Source: Planctomycetota bacterium
GTDB taxonomy: Bacteria > Planctomycetota > SZUA-567 > H5-PLA8
DNA length: 64,000 nucleotides
Reading direction: 5' to 3'
Assembly: GCA_016200135.1 (NCBI GenBank)
Contig: JACQFI010000055.1
Location: 16,372 to 80,371, forward strand
Shown piece after piece: positions 8,983-16,409 of this stretch; position 1 is the stretch's first letter; each line of letters starts with the position of its first letter. Position numbers and translations under genes: made by a program. The notes under the pieces were generated by a model. That model was not told the origin of the DNA. It was given only the letters and a program-made list of their open reading frames with translations, and did not search any database.

Positions 8983-9372
8983 ATGGCGGTCAAGATCAAA
9001 GCCATCGCGCCGTATCTCTTCGTGGACGATGTGGTCAAGTCCGCGAACTGGTACCGCGACAAGCTGGGCTTCGGGTTCGACCGGTTGTGGGGCGAGCCGC
9101 CGTGTTTCGCAATCGTCAGGCGCGACGGCGTCTGCGTGATGCTGAAGCAGATGCCGGGGCAGGTCCGGCCGAACGCCAAGGTGGACCCGGAAGACTCGGC
9201 TTGGAATGCATATCTCTGGGTAGAAGACGTGGACGCGGTGCACGCGGAGTTCCAGGCGAAGGGCGTGAAGATTCCACGCGGGCTCTGCGACCAGGAGTAC
9301 GGCTGCCGCGACTTCGACATCGAGGACTGCAACGGGTATGTGCTCTGTTTCGGGCAAAACATCCAAAAGTAA
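8983..9372 (+). CDS. VOC (glyoxalase/bleomycin-resistance fold) protein inside nuo operon
   Basis: This is a 129-residue single VOC domain with paired beta-alpha-beta-beta-beta modules: IAPYLFVDDVVKSANWYRDKLGFGFD at the start and YLWVEDVDAVHAEFQAKGVKIP in the second half, ending YGCRDFDIEDCNGYVLCFGQ. Members of this fold bind metals or small ligands and include glyoxalases, dioxygenases and antibiotic-binding proteins. The substrate cannot be told here. It begins one base after nuoE and ends 15 bases before nuoF, so it lies inside the NADH module of the operon, an unusual place. Confidence 0.85.
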   Translation: MAVKIKAIAPYLFVDDVVKSANWYRDKLGFGFDRLWGEPPCFAIVRRDGVCVMLKQMPGQVRPNAKVDPEDSAWNAYLWVEDVDAVHAEFQAKGVKIPRGLCDQEYGCRDFDIEDCNGYVLCFGQNIQK

Positions 9373-9387
9373 GGCAGGGGCGACGCG

Positions 9388-10737
9388 ATGCTTGTCAAAG
9401 AATATAAGCCGATCCTGATGGACGGCGCGTACAAGAAGGGCGAATGGACGCTTGAGAATTACCTCAAGAAGGGCGGCTACGCGGCCGCGCGCAAGATCCT
9501 CGCCATGCCCCGCGATCCGGCGACGAACAACGTCCCGCCGATGATCGACGAGATCAAGAAGTCCAACCTGCGCGGGCGCGGCGGCGCGGGCGCTCCGGCG
9601 AGCATGAAATGGGGCTTCTTCGACTTCAAATCCAAGAAGCCGCGCTACCTCGCGATCAACTGCGACGAGTCCGAGCCCGGCACCTGCAAAGACCGCGTAA
9701 TCGTCACCTACAACCCGCACATGGTCCTCGAAGGCATCCTCATCGCCATGCACACGATGGGCATCGAGGACGCGTTCTTCTACATTCGCGGCGAGTACGT
9801 CGTGGAGTTCGAGCATCTGGTCGCGGCGGTCGCGGAGGCTTACAAGGCCGGCTTCTTCGGCAAGAACGTGCTCGGGACCGGCCTTAACTTCCATGTCACG
9901 CCGCATCGCGGCGCGGGCGCGTACATCTGTGGCGAAGAGACCGGCCTGCTCAGCTCGCTGGAAGGCGACCGCGGCTACCCCAAGATCAAGCCGCCGTTCC
10001 CGGTCGTAGAAGGCGCGTGGCGCTGCCCGACGCTCGTCCACAACACGCAGACGCTCGCCAGCCTGCCCGGCATCGTCAACATGGGCGCGGAAAACTTGGC
10101 GAAGATCGGCCCGCCCAAGAGCCCCGGCGGCATGGTCTACTGCCTCTCCGGACACGTAAAGAAGCCCGGCCTGTACGAGTACCCGATGCTCACGACGATG
10201 AAGGACCTCATCTACGAACTCGGCGGCGGCACGATCGACGACATCCCGCTCAAGGCCGTGATTCCCGGCGGTTCGTCCATGCCGGTGATGAAGTACAACG
10301 GGCCGTACACCGGCACCGACGGCAAGGAGAAGACCGACAATCTCGAGATGCAGATGGACTTCGACACGCTGCTCGCAAACAACTCGCTGCTGGGCTCCGC
10401 GGGCGTCATTGCCATGCACGAACGCACCTGCATGGTCGGCGTCGCCTACAACCTCGTGCGCTTCTACCACCACGAATCCTGCGGCCAGTGCACGCCCTGC
10501 CGCGAAGGCACGGGCTGGCTCGAGAAGATCGTCGCGCGCATCTACCACGGCAAGGGCCGCCCCGAAGACATCGACATGCTGATGAGCGTCGCGAGCCAGA
10601 TGTCGGGCACCACGATCTGCCTGCTGAGCGACTCGTGCGCGATGCCGCTGGCCGCGCTGGTGATCAAGTTCAAGGAAGAGTTCAAATACTTCTGCGAGCA
10701 TGGCAAGACGATGGTGAAGGACGCGATACCGCTCTAA
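9388..10737 (+). CDS. nuoF: NADH-quinone oxidoreductase subunit F (NADH-binding)
   Basis: This subunit binds NADH, FMN and the 4Fe-4S cluster N3, the electron entry point of Complex I. At 449 residues it is of normal length. The glycine-rich FMN/NADH stretch RGRGGAGAPASMKW comes early, and RGAGAYICGEETGLLSSLEG follows. Cluster ligands are C365, C368 and C371 (SCGQCTPCREG) and C411 (TTICLLSD). The SLBB and C-terminal helical domains are intact. nuoG follows after a 46-base gap containing short repeated words. Confidence 0.97.
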   Translation: MLVKEYKPILMDGAYKKGEWTLENYLKKGGYAAARKILAMPRDPATNNVPPMIDEIKKSNLRGRGGAGAPASMKWGFFDFKSKKPRYLAINCDESEPGTCKDRVIVTYNPHMVLEGILIAMHTMGIEDAFFYIRGEYVVEFEHLVAAVAEAYKAGFFGKNVLGTGLNFHVTPHRGAGAYICGEETGLLSSLEGDRGYPKIKPPFPVVEGAWRCPTLVHNTQTLASLPGIVNMGAENLAKIGPPKSPGGMVYCLSGHVKKPGLYEYPMLTTMKDLIYELGGGTIDDIPLKAVIPGGSSMPVMKYNGPYTGTDGKEKTDNLEMQMDFDTLLANNSLLGSAGVIAMHERTCMVGVAYNLVRFYHHESCGQCTPCREGTGWLEKIVARIYHGKGRPEDIDMLMSVASQMSGTTICLLSDSCAMPLAALVIKFKEEFKYFCEHGKTMVKDAIPL

Positions 10738-10745
10738 CGGCAGGG

Positions 10746-10773
10746 GTTAGAATTCAGAGCTCAGGGATCAGGG
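10746..10773. repeat. Short word repeat between nuoF and nuoG
   Basis: The nuoF-nuoG gap contains a tandem of degenerate words of the type TCAGAGCTCAGGGATCAGGG, just before the nuoG ribosome-binding region. This resembles single arms of the larger inserts at the nuoB-C, nuoG-H and nuoH-I junctions, but no complementary second arm is present. Confidence 0.5.
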
Positions 10774-10783
10774 AACGGTAAAA

Positions 10784-12601
10784 ATGGCCGAAGATAAAAA
10801 GCCCGACGCTCCAAAGCCCGCGGCTCCGCCGGCGGGGGCTCCCGCGCCTGCTGCGGCCGCCGGTGCTCCGCCTGCGGGCGGTCCGCCCAAGCCGCCGGAC
10901 CCCGTCATTAAGCTGCCCAAAGCGCCGGACGGCATGATGACCCTGCGCGTCAACGGCACCGACCACTTCATCAATCCCAAGAAGTACCGCACGCTTATCG
11001 GCGCGCTGCACGATCTCGGCTACGACGTCCCGCACTTCTGCTATCACCCGGGGCTCGAACCTGACGGCAATTGCCGCATGTGCTACGTCAACACCATCGA
11101 CGTGATGTCCGGCAAGCCCATGCTCGGCCTGCAGCTCGCCAAGCAGCCGTTCGAGCGCTACCCCAAGCCGACGATCTCCTGCAAGGAGCCGCTGAACCCG
11201 CGCGGCATGGTGATCGAGACCGAATCGGCCGCGGTGCTCGAGGCGCGCAAGTGGGTAATGGAGTTCCTGCTCATCAACCACCCGCTGGACTGCCCCGTCT
11301 GCGACAAAGCCGGCGAGTGCATGCTCCAGAACAACAGCTACGAGCACGGCAAGGCCGACAGCCGCTTCCTCGAAGCCAAGAACGAGAAGCCGCCCAAGGA
11401 CCTCTACGGGCCGGAGCAGATGCTCGGCATCAAGCTCTGGACCGACCGCTGCATCACCTGTACGCGCTGCGTGCGCTTCCTCGACGAGGTGAGCGGCACG
11501 AGCGAACTCTACGTCTCCAACCGCGGCGACCGCAGCGAGATATCCATCGCGCCCGGCCATCCGGTGAACAACGAACTCCAGGGCAACATCGTCGATATCT
11601 GCCCTGTTGGCGCGCTTATCGACAAGGACCTGATGTTCACGTACCGCGCCTGGTACTTCCAGCGCACGCCCAGCGTCTGCCCGGATTGCAGCAAGGGCTG
11701 CAACATCGAAGTCCACGCACTCAAGCAGTACGTGCGCCGGCTGGTCCCGCGCGAGAACACCGACGTCAACGGCTGGTGGATGTGCGACCGCGGCCGCCAC
11801 GACTTCCACTACATCAACGCCGACCAGCGCATCATGCAGGGGCGCATCAAGGACGAAGCCTGGCCGGTCGTCTCCGCCTGCGAAGAGGCCGGCAAGAAGC
11901 TCGCTGAGGCCGCGAAGGGCGGGGGAGACGGCGTCGCCGCGCTGGCCTCCGCGTGGCTCACGCTCGAAGAGATGCACGTCCTCAAGACGCTCTTTAAGGA
12001 TACGCTCAAGTCCGAGCAAATAGGAGTTCTCGCGCAGGCCGATTGGCAGGCCGCAGAGTTCCCCAAGTTCAAGATCGAGGCCGACCACAACCCCAACCGC
12101 GCAGGCGCGAAGCTGATCTTTGGTGAAGGCACCGAAGCCAAAGCGCAGCAGATCATCGCCGCTGCCAACGCGGGCAAGCTGAAGGCGCTCTACATCGTCT
12201 CCTCGATGCCGCACTTCGAACCGTCCGCCGAACTGCTCGAAGCCATGTCCAAGGTCCCTCTCGTGATTGTGCAGGACCTCCAGCGCGGGGCGCTCTCGCA
12301 GAAAGCGGGCGTCGTGCTGCCGGGGTCGAGCTTTGCCGAGAAGGACGGTGTCTTCGTGAACAAGGACGGCCGCGCGCAGGTGCTGCGCCGCGCCATCGAC
12401 CCGCTCGGACAGGGCAACGACGATCTCGCCGTGCTCCAGCGCGTGGCCAAGGGCGCGGGCGCGCCGGACGCGGTGTCGAAGTTGCTCTCCGCGCGCGAAG
12501 TCTTCCGCCGCATGGCCGAGCAGTACCCGCCGCTGGCAGGCCAGACGCATCTGACGCTGGGCAAGAAGGGCTTGGCGCCTGCGGTCCAGGAAGTGAAGTG
12601 A
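10784..12601 (+). CDS. nuoG: NADH-quinone oxidoreductase subunit G, short form
   Basis: This iron-sulfur chain subunit relays electrons from NuoF/NuoE toward NuoB. The ligands seen are: 2Fe-2S C86, C97, C100, C133; H166, C170, C173, C179; an N4-type CITCTRC; and a Cx2Cx3Cx27C set (C299, C302, C306, C334) of the kind that binds the extra cluster N7. At 605 residues the protein is short compared with E. coli (908) and Thermus (783), so the molybdopterin-like C-terminal domain is greatly reduced. The first 45 residues are a low-complexity Ala/Pro tail not seen in usual NuoG. The start at ATG 10784 is therefore uncertain by up to 45 residues. Confidence 0.94.
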   Translation: MAEDKKPDAPKPAAPPAGAPAPAAAAGAPPAGGPPKPPDPVIKLPKAPDGMMTLRVNGTDHFINPKKYRTLIGALHDLGYDVPHFCYHPGLEPDGNCRMCYVNTIDVMSGKPMLGLQLAKQPFERYPKPTISCKEPLNPRGMVIETESAAVLEARKWVMEFLLINHPLDCPVCDKAGECMLQNNSYEHGKADSRFLEAKNEKPPKDLYGPEQMLGIKLWTDRCITCTRCVRFLDEVSGTSELYVSNRGDRSEISIAPGHPVNNELQGNIVDICPVGALIDKDLMFTYRAWYFQRTPSVCPDCSKGCNIEVHALKQYVRRLVPRENTDVNGWWMCDRGRHDFHYINADQRIMQGRIKDEAWPVVSACEEAGKKLAEAAKGGGDGVAALASAWLTLEEMHVLKTLFKDTLKSEQIGVLAQADWQAAEFPKFKIEADHNPNRAGAKLIFGEGTEAKAQQIIAAANAGKLKALYIVSSMPHFEPSAELLEAMSKVPLVIVQDLQRGALSQKAGVVLPGSSFAEKDGVFVNKDGRAQVLRRAIDPLGQGNDDLAVLQRVAKGAGAPDAVSKLLSAREVFRRMAEQYPPLAGQTHLTLGKKGLAPAVQEVK

Positions 12602-12768
12602 ACGGAAGTGAGCGGTAGCGGAAGCGAACAGTAACGGAAGTGAACAGTAACGGAAGTGATCAGTAACAGATGTGAACAGTAACGAAATTGAACGGCAGCG
12701 GAACCGCCAGTGATGCAGGTTGTTACTAATCACTTTGTTTACTGTTCACTTCCGTTACCGCTGTCGAC
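12602..12768. repeat. 16-bp tandem repeats with inverted copy between nuoG and nuoH
   Basis: From about 12610 to 12705 there are six consecutive 16-bp units. The consensus is GAACAGTAACGGAAGT, and the second and third units (12626-12641 and 12642-12657) are identical. A reverse-complement copy of two and a half units follows at 12721-12758; it pairs with 12631-12668 at 34 of 38 positions. The 191-bp gap holds no gene, and the next gene's ribosome-binding site follows at about 12776-12783. There are no spacers, so this is not a CRISPR array. Confidence 0.85.
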
Positions 12769-12792
12769 AACCCTAGGGAGTAGAAACGCGAC

Positions 12793-13881
12793 ATGGCTCC
12801 GTACCTCTGGAAACTGATCCCGATCCTGCTTGTCTTCGGCGGGATTCTGGCCATCGTGCCGCTGCTGGTGTACCTGGAGCGCAAGATCTGCGCGCTGATC
12901 CAGGAGCGTATGGGCCCCAACCGCGTCGGCCTCTTCGGGCCCGACAGCCCGCTCGAAGTCTTCGGCTTTAAGATGGGCGAGAAACGCGTGCTCGGCGGGC
13001 TGCTCCAGCCGCTGGCCGACGCCATCAAGCTGATCGCGAAGGAAGACATCATCCCGCCGCAGGTCGAACGCTACCTCTACGAGTTCGCGCCCTTCTTCGC
13101 GCTGCTGCCTCCGTTCCTCGCCTTTGCCGTGATCCCCATCGGCGCAGATCTGCAAGTCGGCGATACCGCTGTCCCGCTGGTCGTCGCGGATGTCGGCGTC
13201 GGATTTCTGTGGGTGCTCGCGGTGGCCAGCCTCTCGGCCTACGGCGTGGCGCTGGGCGGCTGGGCGAGCAACAACAAGTACGCGCTGCTCGGCGGCATCC
13301 GCGCCACGGCGCAGATGATCTCCTACGAGATTGGCCTCGGCATGGCGCTGATCGCCGTCGCGATGCAGTACCAGACCGTCGAGCCCGTATCGATCGTCGC
13401 GCAGCAGGTCGAAGGCGGCTTCTGGCACTGGGGCATCTTCCGCCAGCCGCTCGCGTTCATGCTCTTCCTGATCTGCGCCTTCGCCGAGAACAACCGCCTG
13501 CCCTTCGACCTGCCCGAGTGCGAGGCCGAACTGATCGGCGGCTACCATACCGAATACAGCTCGATGAAGTTCGGCATGTTCTTCCAAGGCGAGTACATCG
13601 CGATGCTGACCATGGGCGGGTTGCTCGCAACGTTCTTCCTTGGCGGCTGGCACTACCCGTTCTACGAGGCCATCCGCGAGGGTGCCGGACCGCTCATCGC
13701 GACACTGCTCTCGCTGGTTTCGTTCGGCGTGAAGACGATGGCCTTCGTGGTCTTCTCGATGTGGGTGCGCTGGACGCTCCCGCGCTTCCGCTACGACCAG
13801 CTCATGCGCATCGGCTGGAAAGGCATCATCCCGGTCGCCCTGGCGAACATCGTGCTGACGGCGCTGATCAACATCCGGTAA
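12793..13881 (+). CDS. nuoH: NADH-quinone oxidoreductase subunit H
   Basis: This membrane subunit forms the base of the quinone tunnel. Its 362 residues hold eight or so hydrophobic helices. Signatures are YLERKICALIQERMGPNRVG near the N-terminus and the loop AENNRLPFDLPECEAELIGGYHTEYSSMKF, including the acidic residues typical of NuoH. It starts at ATG 12793 after GGGAG. The nuoI gene follows after a 100-base gap that contains another inverted repeat. Confidence 0.97.
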   Translation: MAPYLWKLIPILLVFGGILAIVPLLVYLERKICALIQERMGPNRVGLFGPDSPLEVFGFKMGEKRVLGGLLQPLADAIKLIAKEDIIPPQVERYLYEFAPFFALLPPFLAFAVIPIGADLQVGDTAVPLVVADVGVGFLWVLAVASLSAYGVALGGWASNNKYALLGGIRATAQMISYEIGLGMALIAVAMQYQTVEPVSIVAQQVEGGFWHWGIFRQPLAFMLFLICAFAENNRLPFDLPECEAELIGGYHTEYSSMKFGMFFQGEYIAMLTMGGLLATFFLGGWHYPFYEAIREGAGPLIATLLSLVSFGVKTMAFVVFSMWVRWTLPRFRYDQLMRIGWKGIIPVALANIVLTALINIR

Positions 13882-13883
13882 GC

Positions 13884-13960
13884 ATTTTGGATTTGCGATT
13901 TTGGATTGAACTGTGGAGAAGCAAAGCGAACGAAGTAATCCAAAATCGGAAATCCAAAAT
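13884..13960. repeat. Inverted-repeat insert between nuoH and nuoI
   Basis: The 24-bp arms 13884-13907 and 13937-13960 are complementary with one mismatch around a 29-bp loop. Each arm is a near-tandem of ATTTTGGATT words. The element begins 3 bases after the nuoH stop and ends 22 bases before the nuoI ATG. The architecture (24-bp arms, one mismatch, internal word repeat) matches the nuoB-nuoC insert, although the sequences are unrelated. Confidence 0.85.
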
Positions 13961-13981
13961 GAGTTAATAAAGGAGCTCGGT

Positions 13982-14632
13982 ATGGCAGGTGGACATGGAC
14001 ATGGACATGGACACGGGCACGACGGCCACGGCGCGGCGACGCCGACGCCGGTGTTGCCTTCGGGCGCGTTCCTCGCGCCGGGCAACGTGGAGTTGAACTG
14101 GGTCGAGAAGATGTACCTGCCCGAGATCGTCAAGGGCCTGGGCAATACCTTCAGCCATCTCTTCAAGAAGACCTTCACCGTCGATTACGACGGCACGCAC
14201 CGCGAAGACCCGCGCAAGTTCCACGTCCCCAGCGAAGGCTACCGTGGCGAGCACTACCTCAAGAAGGACGAGGCCGGCCATGTGAAGTGCGTCGCGTGCT
14301 TCATGTGCGCGGCGGCCTGTCCGGCGGAGTGCATCCACATCGAAGCCGAGGCCGTCCCGGCCGACTGGAAGGACCGCGAACGCTACCCCAAGCGCTTCGA
14401 GATCGACCTGCTGCGCTGCATCTACTGCGGCATGTGCGAGGAAGCCTGCCCGGTCGACGCCATCGCGCTCTCCACGACCTACAATGTGGTCTCGGAAACG
14501 CGCGAGTCCAAGGTCTACGCCCGCGAGCGCCTGCTCCAGCGCGGCGAGGAACTCGGAATCTCCATGAGCAAGCACCAGTACCGCCCGGACGGCATCCCGG
14601 GCCACGTGCCGGAGCAAAAACAATCACATTAA
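13982..14632 (+). CDS. nuoI: NADH-quinone oxidoreductase subunit I (8Fe ferredoxin)
   Basis: This ferredoxin-like subunit carries clusters N6a and N6b between NuoG and NuoB. Two motifs are complete: C103, C106, C109, C113 and C146, C149, C152, C156. It is 216 residues from ATG 13982, chosen because AAAGGAG lies 7 bases upstream; an upstream frame extension would translate the inverted repeat. The N-terminus is odd: a His/Gly run (GGHGHGHGHGHDGHG) that could bind metal. It is the last nuo gene here. The convergent HEPN-like gene overlaps its 3' end by 9 bases, where nuoJ would be expected. Confidence 0.96.
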   Translation: MAGGHGHGHGHGHDGHGAATPTPVLPSGAFLAPGNVELNWVEKMYLPEIVKGLGNTFSHLFKKTFTVDYDGTHREDPRKFHVPSEGYRGEHYLKKDEAGHVKCVACFMCAAACPAECIHIEAEAVPADWKDRERYPKRFEIDLLRCIYCGMCEEACPVDAIALSTTYNVVSETRESKVYARERLLQRGEELGISMSKHQYRPDGIPGHVPEQKQSH

Positions 14633-16057
14633 ATCTGATTTGATTGGAACTGAAATGGATGGCTTAATTGGAGGATAGGGTTTACTTGGCCAACCTGGTG
14701 TTGAATAATCTTTGAATGGACCCGTATATCCAATGGCGCAAAAGACCATTTGATAGCAAAGAGTTAATGCCGAATCACACAATGAAATAATTTTTTGAAA
14801 TTCCCGTGAGTTCGATGAATCGGCATGCACGGATATGTTGCGCAATTTCTTCCAGTCCTCCAGTAACGAACTATCGATTAACCCTCTTTCGAAAAACTGA
14901 GAAAGAAGTTGATTTACGTTGGGGTTATTCCACGAACCAATAGCCCCGCATATTCTTTTCTTAAGTTTGGAGTCAAGATTTGTTTGATTAATAATATCTT
15001 GCGCGTTCATTAATTCTTCTCTTGCCTTGCTATTCACAGGCGATGTCTTATTTACAAGACATTTCGCAATGCCTTCTACTGCGACCGAGAGCGCTAGCGC
15101 CTGGGCTTGAAGGGAAGAGTGTCTCGACTCATGAATAATATGAATATATTCGGTAAACTTGTGCCACGAATCCTTCCTATTCTTGCAAATGAACCCCAAA
15201 TATAAATCAAAAAGTTTGTAAAAGTCATTTTTGAGTTCAAAACGATTGGCTAAGGGCGGTTGTCCGTGGCGTGGATCCTTAATAAAATAAGGATCGCTGA
15301 TAATCTCTAATTTTGATTTGATACCGGCAGTCGAAATTTGAATGTGGCTTGAAAGTTTTTGGCCTAGTACGAAAATCAGTACTTCGTGCAATCGCTTTAA
15401 GAAAAATAAAACTGAATGATTGGCTATTGCCTCGGCAGCCAAAAAACTTGCGCTCTTATCGCATTTCACAGTTATGTTGTGGCCGCAGGCTTCAAATTTG
15501 GCGATACAATACCTAGTCGAACTTGACCCTCGTTTCCCATCTATTGTTTCTTCAGTATGAACTGCGGTATTGCATGGTAACTCGACATTTTCGAGCAGGT
15601 AGAGTTTGTAACTCGGAGATAATTTGACGCCAGGCCAGTATGCATCTGTTGAAATTCGGTCAAGCGTGCCTTCAAGTACTATTCTTTTATTGTTTATCGG
15701 AGAGGTACAGCGAGGAAGTACAAATGATGCAGTCCATTTCTTCCCGGTTGCATCTATGGCGGTTAGTTTGAAGTATTCTTCTTTTGTGATCAATTCTCCA
15801 GCTTTCGTTTTTCTTGGTTCGAAAGGATCTAGATGCGGAGAAGCTTTCTTGGTGAACATTTTGAAGCTAAGTCTTCGCAGATTATTGTAAGATATGAAAC
15901 CAGATCCTGAAAACGATAGCTTTGCTTTTAAACTCATTTGCTTGAGCGTTATAGTAGGACAGTCTAAGGTGAATGTTCCATTTTGTAGATTCTCTAATTC
16001 ACCCGGCATCAAATATAGCATCGTTATTTTTCCAAGAGTAGTGGTGGCAAATACCAT
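14624..16057 (-). CDS. AT-rich HEPN-motif protein, ApeA-like candidate anti-phage gene
   Basis: This 477-residue protein differs sharply from its neighbours in base composition: AT-rich, with Lys, Ile, Asn and Ser in place of Ala, Arg and Gly. The C-terminal third is helical and contains WKKLRNISVHADSS. The R406-x4-H411 pattern in the 'LRN..xH' setting is typical of HEPN ribonuclease-type domains. The N-terminal half is beta-rich (PGELENLQNGTFTL; GKKWTASFVLPR), as in ApeA-type proteins, which combine such a domain with a C-terminal HEPN. ApeA is an abortive-infection defence protein. Assignment is by motif and layout only. It lies antisense to and overlapping the end of nuoI, consistent with a late insertion. 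Starts at internal Met 13 or 17 are possible. Confidence 0.6.
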   Translation of the reverse strand: MVFATTTLGKITMLYLMPGELENLQNGTFTLDCPTITLKQMSLKAKLSFSGSGFISYNNLRRLSFKMFTKKASPHLDPFEPRKTKAGELITKEEYFKLTAIDATGKKWTASFVLPRCTSPINNKRIVLEGTLDRISTDAYWPGVKLSPSYKLYLLENVELPCNTAVHTEETIDGKRGSSSTRYCIAKFEACGHNITVKCDKSASFLAAEAIANHSVLFFLKRLHEVLIFVLGQKLSSHIQISTAGIKSKLEIISDPYFIKDPRHGQPPLANRFELKNDFYKLFDLYLGFICKNRKDSWHKFTEYIHIIHESRHSSLQAQALALSVAVEGIAKCLVNKTSPVNSKAREELMNAQDIINQTNLDSKLKKRICGAIGSWNNPNVNQLLSQFFERGLIDSSLLEDWKKLRNISVHADSSNSREFQKIISLCDSALTLCYQMVFCAIGYTGPFKDYSTPGWPSKPYPPIKPSISVPIKSDLM

Positions 16058-16409
16058 TACTACCTGTAGCGTTAGAATTTATTGCGCGTAGAGCATACAA
16101 ACGCAGCGCCTTTTACTCTACTCCAGGCGACTCCAAATTTGCATTCGAGCTGTGCGAGCAAAAGCTACTGTGCTTGTTAGTGATGTGCTGGAAGATGTGA
16201 CTCCCAGTTTTCACCGTTTCATCTCCTTTCCCTTTCAGGGGGTAGCATACAATAATGTCGGGCATGATGCCCCCTTTTCTCTTCCGATTCGATCTTCTTA
16301 TCCTATTCAAGAGAATGGGTTACACTTTGCCATTGGACGACTATACACCCGTGCTTGCCAATCTGATATAATACCCTCCGAAGCAATGCCTTCAGGAGGA
16401 AACCTCGCC
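16058..16409. other. AT-rich divergent intergenic region with promoter
   Basis: This 352-bp gap lies between the divergent HEPN-like gene and the transglutaminase-like gene. It stays AT-rich, like the HEPN gene, up to about 16390. It contains a short palindrome GGGCATGATGCCC (16260-16272) followed by a pyrimidine run, and an extended -10 promoter (16364-16372). Short frames exist on both strands but none has a good start or recognisable protein. Confidence 0.5.
16364..16372 (+). promoter_or_regulatory. Extended -10 promoter of the transglutaminase-like gene
   Basis: TGATATAAT gives a perfect TGn extended element plus a perfect TATAAT at 16367-16372. No good -35 is present at 16-18 bp, as is usual for extended -10 promoters. 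The expected start would be near 16379, about 30 bases before the ATG. Confidence 0.6.

Noticed and set aside
12610..12705. 16-bp repeats between nuoG and nuoH as a possible CRISPR array
   Set aside because: The units abut without spacers and have an inverted copy downstream. No cas genes are present.
16260..16279. GGGCATGATGCCC plus pyrimidine run as a terminator
   Set aside because: The stem can hold only a 1-base loop as written, so the practical stem is 4 bp, and the gap lies between divergent genes where no transcript ends.
16113..16310. 65-residue minus-strand frame in the AT-rich gap
   Set aside because: It lacks a ribosome site, has no recognisable motif, and its start lies in promoter DNA of the divergent gene.
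16152..16409. Upstream in-frame extension of the transglutaminase-like protein
   Set aside because: It is AT-rich and overlaps the extended -10 promoter. ATG 16410 has an AGGAGGA site.
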